The notes beneath the pieces were generated by a model. The model was not told the origin of the DNA. It ran no database searches and saw only the letters and a list, made by a program, of their open reading frames with translations. Of a stretch of 64,000 nt of DNA, positions 37,339 to 45,376 are shown piece by piece. Made by a program: the position numbers and the translations under genes. Source of the DNA: Marinibaculum pumilum (lineage in GTDB: Bacteria; Pseudomonadota; Alphaproteobacteria; Ferrovibrionales; Ferrovibrionaceae); contig NZ_JBHRTR010000048.1 of the NCBI RefSeq assembly GCF_042646425.1, forward strand, positions 1 through 64,000, in the 5' to 3' direction. How positions within the stretch are numbered: the stretch's first letter is position 1; every line of letters starts with the position of its first letter.

Positions 37339-38838
37339 TCAGAACGCATCGAGATATTCGCGGCGCTCCCATTCGGTCACGCCATCCTCGGGCCGGACGC
37401 CGGTCGCCGCCAGCCAGTCGTCGTAGCGCGCCAGCTCGGCCCGCTTCAGCTTCAGGAAATAGTCCAGATAGACCTCGCCGAAGCCGTCGCGGAACAGGCT
37501 GCTGCGCTCCAGCGCCGCCAGCGCATCGTGCAGGCTGGTCGGCAAAGCGGGGGCGGGGTCCTGATAGGGGTTCTCGCTGGGTGGCGGCGGTTCCGTCTCC
37601 CGCCGCAGGCCGTCCAGGCCGCAGAGGATCTGCGCGGCGATGAACAGATAGGGGTTGGCTGCCGGCTCGCCGACCCGGTTTTCCAGCCGGGTGGCCGGGT
37701 CGCCGGGACCACCCAGCACACGCAGCATGGTGCCGCGATTGTCATGGCCCCAATGGGCCCGGTCCGGCGCGAGCGAATTGACCCGGAAACGGCGATAGCC
37801 GTTCACCGTCGGGGTGGCGAAGACCAGGGCGGGTGCCGCCTGCGCCAGCAGCCCGCCGACGAAGGCGCGGCCCAGCGGCGACAGCAGCCTGTCGCATTGC
37901 GCCGGCGTGAACAGGTTGGCCCCGCCGGCCGCCTGCACCAGCGACAGGTGCAGGTGCCAGCCGCTCGGATACTGGCTCGGCGCGCCGGGGCTGCACATGA
38001 AGCTGGCGAGATGGCCGTGCCGGCGGCAGACCTGCCGGGTGGCGCTGCGGAACAGGATGAAGTCGTCGGCGGCCTGCAGCGCCTCGCGGGCGTCGAAGGT
38101 GCATTCCACCTGGCCCGCGCCCCATTCGTTCTCCACCGACCGCAGGGGCAGGCCGGTGGCGGCATAGGCGTCCGCCAGCGCGCTCAGGACCGGCTGCATC
38201 AGGTCCATGTTCGCTTCGGAGTGGTAGGAGAAGCCGGGCTCCGGCGCGACGGTGGCCGGGGGCAGGGGGCGCTGGCCGGGGCGGGCCAGGTTCTCATCGT
38301 CCAGGCCCTCCTGTGCCAGCCGCAGCAGGTACCATTCGACCTCCAGCCCCACGATTGCCTGCAGCCCCTGTTCAGCGAGCGCCGCGACCTGTCGGCGCAG
38401 GACATGGCGGGCGCCGAAATGGAACGGCCGGCCGTCGCGGAAATAGGGGTCGCAGAGCATCCAGCCGATGCCCGGCGCCCAGGGCAGGGTGCGGAAGCTG
38501 GCCGGGTCGGGCACCGCGACGATGTTGGGCGAGCCGGTCATTTCCGCCAGGCCCATGCCGCCGCCGCTGGTGAAGGAGGCGAAGACCCGGCCGCCGGAGG
38601 CGTCCAGGGTCCAGGTCGCGACATTGATGTTGTAGCCGTCGGTCAGCGCGGACCGCAGCGCCGCCGGCGTCACCGCCTTGGCCCGGGTCTGGCCGTGGGT
38701 GTCGGTCCAGGCCAGGCGGACCAGGCGGATCCCCTCCACCTCAACCCGGCGCTGCACCTCCGCCGCCATCGCTTCCTGCGCGTCGCTCCACAGGCCGTGG
38801 CGGCGGATGAAATGCTCTGGCTGGTCCGGTGCGGTCAT
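37339..38838 (-). CDS. glutamine synthetase-like gamma-glutamylamide ligase
   Basis: 499 residues. Class I/III GS catalytic features are complete: GLEVEWYLL (metal Glu), HSEANMD, ENEWGAGQVECTF (paired metal Glu), SGWHLHLSL (metal His), NSLAPDRAHWGHDNRGTMLR and RLENRVGEPAANPYLF. Length and order are closer to PuuA/TdnQ-type ligases than to GlnA, which also carries an adenylylation Tyr not seen here. Such enzymes join glutamate to an amine. With the dioxygenase subunits downstream it matches the aniline-type TdnQ/AtdA1 plus dioxygenase layout. The matching glutamine amidotransferase-like gene (TdnT) is absent. First gene of the operon. Confidence 0.88.
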   Translation of the reverse strand: MTAPDQPEHFIRRHGLWSDAQEAMAAEVQRRVEVEGIRLVRLAWTDTHGQTRAKAVTPAALRSALTDGYNINVATWTLDASGGRVFASFTSGGGMGLAEMTGSPNIVAVPDPASFRTLPWAPGIGWMLCDPYFRDGRPFHFGARHVLRRQVAALAEQGLQAIVGLEVEWYLLRLAQEGLDDENLARPGQRPLPPATVAPEPGFSYHSEANMDLMQPVLSALADAYAATGLPLRSVENEWGAGQVECTFDAREALQAADDFILFRSATRQVCRRHGHLASFMCSPGAPSQYPSGWHLHLSLVQAAGGANLFTPAQCDRLLSPLGRAFVGGLLAQAAPALVFATPTVNGYRRFRVNSLAPDRAHWGHDNRGTMLRVLGGPGDPATRLENRVGEPAANPYLFIAAQILCGLDGLRRETEPPPPSENPYQDPAPALPTSLHDALAALERSSLFRDGFGEVYLDYFLKLKRAELARYDDWLAATGVRPEDGVTEWERREYLDAF

Positions 38839-39056
38839 GGCGTCTCTACGGTGCCGGCCCGGGACGGGCCGTAAGGTGGCGATGTACAGGACGGTATGCT
38901 AGCGGCAGCGCGCCGCGTCGGCTGTGCCGATCGGCTGGCGATTTATCATCGCGTCTGATTTTTCCCTCCGCCGGCCCTTGCCTGGCGGTTCCGGCGCGCC
39001 CTCAACTGCGCTAGCGTCGCGCGGCCCTGACCCTTATCGAGGAGCCGGCGCCCGTC

Positions 39057-39929
39057 GTGTCGCAACCCCTTGCCTATATCGCCGGCCGGTTCGGCCGCAT
39101 CGGCCTGGTCCGGATGGATACCAGCCTGGCGGTGCATGTGCATCGCCACATCCACCTGATCGTCGGGGTCGACGGGGCCGTCACCCAGTTCCAGGTCCGC
39201 GGCCGCGCTTTGCCCGTCGGCCCGGACCACGCCGTGCTGGTGGAGGCCTGGGCCCCGCATGGCTGGCGGCACCGCCGCGGCGCGCCGCCGACCACCTTCC
39301 TGACCTTCTACCTGGAACCCGACTGGGTGCGCGACCGGCTGGGCTTTGCCGCAACGGGCGATGCGGCGCTGCTGTCCGATCCGCTGGTGGTGTTGAACGA
39401 TGCCGCGCGGCGCAGCATCGCCGCGCTGGCGCAGCTGCTGTCGTCTGCGGCCGGCGGCGCCGGGACCGCCGGGGCGGAGGGCGGCGTCGACGACCTGATC
39501 GCGGCCCTCTTGTCCGCGGTGCTGGCCGGCCGCGCTGGCCGGCACCTGCCGCTGCCGGTCGCGGTGCGCCTGCAGGACCACCGGATCCGGCGCGCCTTCG
39601 GCCTCCTGCATGACGGCGCGCGGGTGGAGATCGAGGCGGTGGCGCGCGAGGTGGGCCTGTCGCGGCCACGCTTCTTCGAGCTGTTCCGCGACTGCACCGG
39701 CCTGACGCCGGGCTGCGTCGCCAATGCCGGCCGCATGGAGCGGGCGATCCAGGGCCTGACCCAGTCGCGGCAGCCGCTAAGCGACCTGGCGCTGGATCTC
39801 GGCTATGCGGCGCAGGGCAATTTCACGCGCTTCTTCAAGCAGCAGATCGGCATCAGCCCGGCGAGCTACCGCCGTGCCGCGATGCCGGTGGGATTGACCG
39901 GCGGGGCCACATGGTGCGGATCGGCATAG
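39057..39929 (+). CDS. AraC-family transcriptional regulator
   Basis: 290 residues from GTG 39057, about 13 bp after GAGGAG; an ATG at 39117 is possible. A cupin-like N-terminal domain (VRMDTSLAVHVHRHIHLIVG, then VEAWAPHGWRHR) precedes a two-helix-turn-helix AraC domain (about 190-280: VEIEAVAREVGLSRPRFFEL, LSDLALDLGYAAQGNFTRFF, ISPASYRR). It is divergent from the GS-like/dioxygenase operon across a 218-bp promoter region, so it is the likely regulator of that operon, perhaps responding to the amine. It ends 19 bp inside the next gene. Confidence 0.9.
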   Translation: MSQPLAYIAGRFGRIGLVRMDTSLAVHVHRHIHLIVGVDGAVTQFQVRGRALPVGPDHAVLVEAWAPHGWRHRRGAPPTTFLTFYLEPDWVRDRLGFAATGDAALLSDPLVVLNDAARRSIAALAQLLSSAAGGAGTAGAEGGVDDLIAALLSAVLAGRAGRHLPLPVAVRLQDHRIRRAFGLLHDGARVEIEAVAREVGLSRPRFFELFRDCTGLTPGCVANAGRMERAIQGLTQSRQPLSDLALDLGYAAQGNFTRFFKQQIGISPASYRRAAMPVGLTGGATWCGSA

Positions 39930-40360
39930 CCGCTGCGGCCGCGCTGCTGCTGCTGGTCGGCACCGGCATCGCCCCTGCCGCCGACAGCCGGGTAGATATT
40001 GCGGTCGAGGCGATGGCGGACGGGAACGGCCTGGCGGTCAGCGGCAGCGCGACGGTGCCGGACGGCGCCTGGATCGTCTTCGCGGCGCGCCGGCTGGCGC
40101 CGCCGCTGCGAAGGGTGCGTGGCGCGGCCCGGGCCTCGGGCGGCCACTATGCCGGCAGCCTCGACATCTCGGGCTGGCCGGCCGGCACGGTGGCGGTGGA
40201 CGCGCATTTCCAGGTCCTGCTGCCCGGCGATCTGCGACAGCCACCTGAAGTCATTGCCCGCTATGGCGCCAACGGGGAGCGGATGACCGGGCCGTCGGTG
40301 GTGGAGGGCGGCGGCGGCTTCCGCGCCGCCATCGCCTCCACCGGCGCGGAGCTGCGCTGA
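39911..40360 (+). CDS. small secreted protein of unknown function
   Basis: 149 residues from ATG 39911, overlapping the AraC gene end by 19 bp. Signal peptide MVRIGIAAAAALLLLVGTGI ending near APAADS. The mature part alternates hydrophobic and polar residues (VDIAVEAMADGNGLAVSGSA, WIVFAARR, HYAGSLDISGW, VAVDAHFQVLLPGD), suggesting a small beta-sandwich. No family recognised. The overlap implies translation coupling to the AraC gene, so it could be a periplasmic component of the same amine-response unit, or a chance neighbour. Confidence 0.65.
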   Translation: MVRIGIAAAAALLLLVGTGIAPAADSRVDIAVEAMADGNGLAVSGSATVPDGAWIVFAARRLAPPLRRVRGAARASGGHYAGSLDISGWPAGTVAVDAHFQVLLPGDLRQPPEVIARYGANGERMTGPSVVEGGGGFRAAIASTGAELR

Positions 40361-40408
40361 GGCCGGCTCCGGGGATCGCGGACCGGGAGAACGCGGTCCT
40401 GTCGCCGG

Positions 40409-40882
40409 TCAGTCCTCGACGGCCTCTTCCATCTTCCGGTCCACCAGGCCGACCTCCTGCGCCTTGCGGCTGCGGAAGGCATGGCCGAGGCGCCCGTCGG
40501 AATCGGCCCCGATCTGCTCCCGGGCGGAAGCGAACAGTTCCTCTTCCTCTTCGTCGATATGGTGCTTGTATTCGTCCTGCAGCGTCTTGAATCGCAGCAG
40601 CCAGCCCGGGCTGGACATGTCCATGTCGTTCAGCTCGTCCATGATTTCGTCCAGGCTCTGATGCTCGTGCACCGAATGGCGGGCATCCGGCTGCCCGTGC
40701 GTCGTTGCCATCAGCCGCGCATAGAAGGTTTCTTCCTCTGCAGCGGCATGGGCCTTCACGTCGTAGAAGAAGGTCGACCATGCGGCCCGCCGCTCGTCGC
40801 TGTCGCCGGAGGTCGAGGCCAGCGCGTCCAGCAGCTGGCGGTGATGGTCGTGGTCACGCTTGATCGCGTCGTAGATCTTCAT
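40409..40882 (-). CDS. hemerythrin-domain protein
   Basis: 157 residues from ATG 40882, with AGGGGAGC upstream. Four-helix hemerythrin cation-binding domain. Metal ligand motifs: KRDHDHHRQLLDAL (H-x3), HAAAEEETFYARL (H...E), HSVHEHQSLDEIM (H-x3-H-like) and YKHHIDEEEEELF (H-x4-E/D). The diiron site is therefore complete. These proteins bind O2 or sense oxygen, nitric oxide or iron in the cytoplasm. No signal peptide. Single-gene unit, convergent with the secreted-protein gene. Confidence 0.88.
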   Translation of the reverse strand: MKIYDAIKRDHDHHRQLLDALASTSGDSDERRAAWSTFFYDVKAHAAAEEETFYARLMATTHGQPDARHSVHEHQSLDEIMDELNDMDMSSPGWLLRFKTLQDEYKHHIDEEEEELFASAREQIGADSDGRLGHAFRSRKAQEVGLVDRKMEEAVED

Positions 40883-40971
40883 GGATTGCTCCCCTGAAGT
40901 GCTTCCGGGCCACGTGGCCGCGCAGATTGTCGTCTGCACTAAAAGGCACCGTGGGGCAGGGGGTTCCACGC

Positions 40972-41856
40972 TCAGTCGTCGGTCCGCATGATCTGGGCAT
41001 CCGCCGCGCTGCGGTCGCGGGGCGGCCAATGTCCGGATTCCACCGCGGCGATGAATTCGCGCAGCAGGTGGTTGAACAGTTCCGGCTCCTCCAGGTTCAG
41101 GACATGCCCGGTCCTGGGCAGGACGGCGAGGCCGGCCGCCGGCAGGGTGCGCTTCAGGAACAGGCCGGGCTGCAGGCAATGGTCGTCCTCGTCGCCGACC
41201 ACGACCAGGGTCGGCACCTGCATGCCCGAGATCTCCGCCTCCAGGTCGTAGAGCGAGGGGCGGCCGCCCTGCACGCCGCGCATGGTATGGGCGGCACCGG
41301 CGTCGGAATGGCGTGCCAGACGTTCCGCCATCTCCTGCCAGCCGCGCGGATTCTTGGTCCGGAACGGCAGGCGGGAAGCCGCCAGGGCATAGGTTTCGGC
41401 GAAGGCGGCGGCGCCGACCGTCTCGAAGCGCCGGGCGACCTCCTGCGCGGTGGCGCGGAATTCCGCCTCAAAGGCCTTCTCGGCGCCATAGCCGGCGCCG
41501 GCCACGGTCAGCGAATGCGCCCGCTGCGGCGCGGTCAGGCCCAGATGCAAGGTCGCGAAGCCGCCCATCGACAGGCCCACGACATGGGCGCGGTCGATCT
41601 CCAGCCCGTCCAGCACCGCCAGGATGTCGGTCACCGCGATCGCCTGGCTGTAGGCGGCCGGATCCTGCGGCACGTCGGATGGCGGATAGCCGCGGGCGGC
41701 AAAGGTGATGCAGCGATGCCGGCGGGAGAAATAGCGCATCTGCGGCTCCCATGCGTCGTGGTTGCCGGCGAATTCGTGGACGAAAAGGATGGCGGAACCG
41801 GTGCCGGCCTCCTCGACATGGAGGCGGGTGCCGTCCGCAGCGATCGCATATGTCAT
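40972..41856 (-). CDS. alpha/beta-fold hydrolase
   Basis: 294 residues. Nucleophile elbow GLSMGG (Ser about 98), acid in VVVGDEDDHCL, and His in RTGHVLNLEEP. The cap domain between about 135 and 200 is helical. The ILFVHEFAGNHDAW oxyanion region has E in place of the usual G after H. Fits the large PcaD/BphD-like esterase and C-C hydrolase group; the substrate cannot be named from sequence. The gene is about 55 bp downstream of an unknown membrane-protein gene on the same strand and may be co-transcribed with it. Confidence 0.87.
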   Translation of the reverse strand: MTYAIAADGTRLHVEEAGTGSAILFVHEFAGNHDAWEPQMRYFSRRHRCITFAARGYPPSDVPQDPAAYSQAIAVTDILAVLDGLEIDRAHVVGLSMGGFATLHLGLTAPQRAHSLTVAGAGYGAEKAFEAEFRATAQEVARRFETVGAAAFAETYALAASRLPFRTKNPRGWQEMAERLARHSDAGAAHTMRGVQGGRPSLYDLEAEISGMQVPTLVVVGDEDDHCLQPGLFLKRTLPAAGLAVLPRTGHVLNLEEPELFNHLLREFIAAVESGHWPPRDRSAADAQIMRTDD

Positions 41857-41912
41857 GGCCGGGCCCTTCGCTTGGTCGATGCCGGACCGCGGGGCCCGCC
41901 GCGGCCGGTCCC

Positions 41913-42515
41913 TCAGCCCGGGCCCGCGGGTCCTTCCGCGGGCTCCGTCACGGTTTCCGTCTGCGCCTCCGCCTCCTCCTCGAAGCGGAAGATGTTCAGT
42001 TCCACCACGCCGAAGCAGAGGATCCAGAGGACCGCGTCATAGGTGTCGAGCAGGTCGCCCCTGATGCCCCAGGCAACCGCACAGGCGACCAGGATGCCAT
42101 AAAGCAGCGCCTTCACGGCATTCCGGATCCGCCATTCGCCGGAGCCGTATTCGCCGGGGACATAGACATCGTATTCCAGGACCGCGCAGACCAGCAGCCA
42201 GGTCACGGCATTGGTCAGGTCCAGCCACTTCGCGCCAAGATAATATTCGACCGCGGCATCGAGGATCAGCGCATAGGCGATCAGCCGCAGCGTGTGGATG
42301 CCCCACCTCTGCCAGCGGCTGGAATAAGCCTCGTCCAGGGTGGAGGTCTCGTATTCGAAGGTGGCGATCAGCAGCAGCCAGCCGACCTGGTCGATGACGG
42401 CGGCGGTGCCGCCATAGATCCAGAACAGGACGACATCGACGCCCAGCAGGCCGTAGACACTCCACTTGAAGGCGCGGAACAGGCGGGCTTTGTCGAAGGT
42501 CGCCGTCGTGATCAT
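41913..42515 (-). CDS. integral membrane protein of unknown function
   Basis: 200 residues from ATG 42515; an ATG at 42581 lacks a ribosome site. Five to six membrane spans: WSVYGLLGVDVVLFWIYG, IDQVGWLLLIATFEYE, LRLIAYALILDAAVEYYLG, TNAVTWLLVCAVLEYDVY, LLYGILVACAVAWGI and AVLWILCFGVVELNIF. Several spans end in E-Y or E-L, a repeated acidic-aromatic pattern that may matter for ion or lipid contact. The C-terminal tail is acidic (EEEAEAQTETVTEP). Family not recognised. Neighbour of an alpha/beta hydrolase. Confidence 0.72.
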   Translation of the reverse strand: MITTATFDKARLFRAFKWSVYGLLGVDVVLFWIYGGTAAVIDQVGWLLLIATFEYETSTLDEAYSSRWQRWGIHTLRLIAYALILDAAVEYYLGAKWLDLTNAVTWLLVCAVLEYDVYVPGEYGSGEWRIRNAVKALLYGILVACAVAWGIRGDLLDTYDAVLWILCFGVVELNIFRFEEEAEAQTETVTEPAEGPAGPG

Positions 42516-42651
42516 GGCATCCCGCCCCCGCCCCCGGCCGCTGCCGCATGTCCAGGCCTTGCCAAGGTGCCGCTCCCCCATCCGCTGCAGGCATGGCCAG
42601 GGATAGGACCTCAGGATGTCGGCCTGATGACAGAAGGGGCCGCGGCGGCAC

Positions 42652-43149
42652 TCAGTTCGCCGGCAGGGCGACCCTGCGCCGCTCGGCCCGCAGGCGCAGG
42701 CTGTCCCAGTTGCCGCCGCTGCCCATCGGCGCGTCGCAATAGGCCCATTCGCCAGCCATCCGTGCGCCCAGGTCCTGCACCGAGAAGGCGATCCGCCCCC
42801 AGTGATGGCCGTCGCCGGCCATGCCGCCCATGCGCAGCGCCTCCCGCTGTTCCCCGCTCAGGCCCGGCGCGGGTTCGGCGCAGCGCTGGTTCGACTTGGG
42901 CTGGATCCAGACCAGGTCGGCCCGCGCCCCGTCGCCCGAAAGCCGCCCCACGATGACCCCGTCGAAGTCCGGATAGCGGCCGACCAATGTGCGCTCGAAG
43001 ACCGCCAGTTCCATCGGCCCGTAGGGGCTCTGCCAGTGGGAATGGTCGACGGCAAGTTCGGTGGCGCCGGCCTGGAAGGCGGCCGCCAGCGCAGGCAGAA
43101 GCGCGGCGAAGCCGGTGCAGATCCAGGCCAGGGTTTCCATGCATTCCAT
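42652..43149 (-). CDS. hypothetical protein with N-terminal hydrophobic segment
   Basis: 165 residues from ATG 43149, chosen because GGAGG lies seven bases upstream; ATG 43140 is also possible. A hydrophobic N-terminus (LAWICTGFAALLPALAAAF) is probably a signal anchor or signal peptide. The rest is soluble and Trp/Gly-rich: SHWQSPYGPMELAVFERTLV, DFDGVIVGRLSGDGARADLV, CAEPAPGLSGEQREALRMGG, EWAYCDAPMGS. Two cysteines could form a periplasmic disulfide. No family recognised. Confidence 0.6.
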   Translation of the reverse strand: MECMETLAWICTGFAALLPALAAAFQAGATELAVDHSHWQSPYGPMELAVFERTLVGRYPDFDGVIVGRLSGDGARADLVWIQPKSNQRCAEPAPGLSGEQREALRMGGMAGDGHHWGRIAFSVQDLGARMAGEWAYCDAPMGSGGNWDSLRLRAERRRVALPAN

Positions 43150-43319
43150 CGCTCGCCTCCATTGCCGCATGCCGTGCCGATGCCGGCGATGATAGCCGGT
43201 CGGCGGCCGGGCGAGGAACCGGCCTCCGCTGCGCCTTCATGTCGCATTTCTTATCAGTATAGATGTTTGAAATATCATAAAGCATGTTCTGAACAGCAAA
43301 ACCACGGGGTGCAGGCGAG

Positions 43320-43610
43320 ATGATCACCGGCGGCCAGATGCGGGCGGCGCGCGCCCTGCTGGGCATCGACCAGAGGCAGCTGGCCGGTCTGGCCGGCCTG
43401 TCGGTGCCAACGATCCAGCGCATGGAAGCCAGCCCGGGCACGGTCCGCGGCGTGGTGGAATCGCTGACCCGGGTGGTGGCGGCCCTGGATGCGGCGGGGA
43501 TCGAGCTGATCGGCGAGCATGCGCCCAGCACCGCCAGCGGCCGCGGCGTGCGGCTGAAGGCGCCGGCAGTCGCACCCGCTTCCGGGCCCGAAGCCGGGCC
43601 ACGGCCGTGA
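43320..43610 (+). CDS. XRE-family helix-turn-helix regulator
   Basis: 96 residues. The HTH runs from about 5 to 60: GGQMRAARALLGIDQRQLAG, then LAGLSVPTIQRMEASPG and VVESLTRVVAALDAAGIELI. A short Ala/Pro-rich tail follows. Its TGA overlaps the GTG start of the SulP gene (GTGA), and XRE-SulP pairs coupled this way recur in alphaproteobacteria. It probably autoregulates the operon. About 170 bp of upstream AT-richer DNA (43215-43319) holds the promoter. Confidence 0.87.
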   Translation: MITGGQMRAARALLGIDQRQLAGLAGLSVPTIQRMEASPGTVRGVVESLTRVVAALDAAGIELIGEHAPSTASGRGVRLKAPAVAPASGPEAGPRP

Positions 43611-45376
43611 GCACCCGTCCGGCGGCGATGCTGCCACCGCCCGAGCCGGGTTTCCTGGAACTCTACACGCCGAAGCTCGTGACCATCCTGCGCGAGGGTT
43701 ATGGCCTGCGGCAGCTGCGGGCCGATGCCGTGGCCGGGCTGACCGTGGCGATCGTCGCGCTGCCGCTGTCGATGGCGATCGCCATCGCGTCGGGGGCCAG
43801 TCCCGCGCAGGGCCTGTATACCGCGATCGTCGGCGGCTTCCTGGTCTCGGCGCTGAGTGGCAGCCGCTTCCAGATCGGCGGGCCGGCCGGCGCCTTCATC
43901 GTCCTGGTCGCCGCCACCGTGCAGGCGCATGGCATGGACGGGCTGATCCTGGCCGTCATCCTGTCGGGACTGATGCTGGTTGCCGTCGGCCTGCTGCGGC
44001 TGGGCAGCTATGTGAAGCTGATCCCCTATCCGGTGACAATCGGCTTCACCGCCGGCATCGCCGTGATCATTTTCGCCAGCCAGGTCAAGCCGCTGCTCGG
44101 CCTGACCCTGCCCGCGGCGGAGCCCGGCCCGCTGCTGCAGAAGCTGCCGGTGCTCTGGGCAGCACTGCCCGGCCTGGAGCCGGCGGCGCTGGCGCTTTCG
44201 GCGGGAACGATCGTGCTGATCGTCGGCCTGAAGCGATTGCGACCCGGCTGGCCCGGCATGCTGCTGGCCGTCGCCGCCGCCGGTGCGGCCACGGCGCTGC
44301 TCGACCTGCCGGTGGCCACCATCGGCAGCGCCTTCGGCGGCATCCCCGACAGCCTGCCCCTGCCGTCCTGGCCGCAGTTCGACCTGGAGAAGATGGGCGA
44401 CGTGCTGCCGAATGCGGTGGCGTTCTGCCTGCTGGGGGCGATCGAATCGCTGCTGTCGGCGGTGGTCGCCGACGGCATGACCGGCCGGCGGCATCGCTCG
44501 AACTGCGAACTGGTGGCGCAGGGAGTGGCCAATATCGGTTCCGGCCTGTTCGGGGGCATCTGCGTCACCGGCACGATCGCGCGGACGGCCACCAATGTCC
44601 GCGCCGGTGCCCACGGTCCCGTCGCCGGCATGCTGCATGCGCTGTTCCTGCTGGCCTTCATCCTGGTCGCCGCGCCGCTGGCGCGCTTCATCCCGCTTGC
44701 CGGCCTGGCCGGGGTGCTGGCTGTGGTCGCCTGGAACATGGTGGAGCGCCACGCCATCGCCGGCCTGCTGCGCAGTTCCCGGGGCGATGCCGCCGTCCTG
44801 GCGGTGACCTTCGGCCTGACGATCTTCCGCGACCTGACGGAGGCGATCGTGGTCGGCTTCGCCCTGGGCTCGGTGCTGTTCATCCACCGCATGTCGAAGA
44901 TGGCGGCGGTGGAGCGCCACTCCCCCTTCGTGCAGGAAGACCGTGCCGACGGTGCACCGGACGACCGGCAGCCCTATGAGGGCGCCGCCGCCGATCCCGA
45001 TGCCCTGGTGTACCGGATCAGCGGCCCGCTGTTCTTCGGCGCGGCGGGCTCGATCGCGTCGATCCTGGACCGCATCGCCGACAGCCATCGGGCGCTGGTG
45101 CTCGACCTCTCCGCGGTGCCGTTCCTGGATTCCACCGCCGCCAAGGTGATCGAAGGGCTGGCCCGGAAGGCCGGCCGCGGCAACGGCCGGCTGTTCCTGG
45201 CGGGCGCCTCGCCGGAGGTCGCCCGAATGCTGGCGGCGCAGGGCCTGGGACCGCCCGATATCGGCTTCGCGCCGTCGACCGAAGCGGCGCTGGAGGCGGT
45301 GCGCGCAATGCGGGCAGGACAGGAGCCGAAGGTCGCTCCTGACGCGGTCAGAACCGGGCCTTGGCACTCACCATGA
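43607..45376 (+). CDS. SulP-family anion transporter with STAS domain
   Basis: 589 residues from GTG 43607. Transmembrane part about 30-430 with the SulP signature region VALPLSMAIAIASGASPAQG, GGFLVSALSGSRFQIGGPAG, AIESLLSAVVADGMTGRRHR, and NIGSGLFGGICVTGTIARTA. C-terminal STAS domain about 465-575 (VYRISGPLFFGAAGSIASIL; ALVLDLSAVPFLDSTAAKVI). Family members carry sulfate, bicarbonate or dicarboxylates; the ion is not predictable. Convergent with, and overlapping by 29 bp, the TonB receptor gene. Confidence 0.93.
   Translation: MSTRPAAMLPPPEPGFLELYTPKLVTILREGYGLRQLRADAVAGLTVAIVALPLSMAIAIASGASPAQGLYTAIVGGFLVSALSGSRFQIGGPAGAFIVLVAATVQAHGMDGLILAVILSGLMLVAVGLLRLGSYVKLIPYPVTIGFTAGIAVIIFASQVKPLLGLTLPAAEPGPLLQKLPVLWAALPGLEPAALALSAGTIVLIVGLKRLRPGWPGMLLAVAAAGAATALLDLPVATIGSAFGGIPDSLPLPSWPQFDLEKMGDVLPNAVAFCLLGAIESLLSAVVADGMTGRRHRSNCELVAQGVANIGSGLFGGICVTGTIARTATNVRAGAHGPVAGMLHALFLLAFILVAAPLARFIPLAGLAGVLAVVAWNMVERHAIAGLLRSSRGDAAVLAVTFGLTIFRDLTEAIVVGFALGSVLFIHRMSKMAAVERHSPFVQEDRADGAPDDRQPYEGAAADPDALVYRISGPLFFGAAGSIASILDRIADSHRALVLDLSAVPFLDSTAAKVIEGLARKAGRGNGRLFLAGASPEVARMLAAQGLGPPDIGFAPSTEAALEAVRAMRAGQEPKVAPDAVRTGPWHSP

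Noticed and set aside
40379..40398. Possible bidirectional terminator (GGACCG / CGGTCC) between the secreted protein and hemerythrin genes
   Set aside because: Only six base pairs and no T run on either strand. Not convincing in DNA of this GC content.
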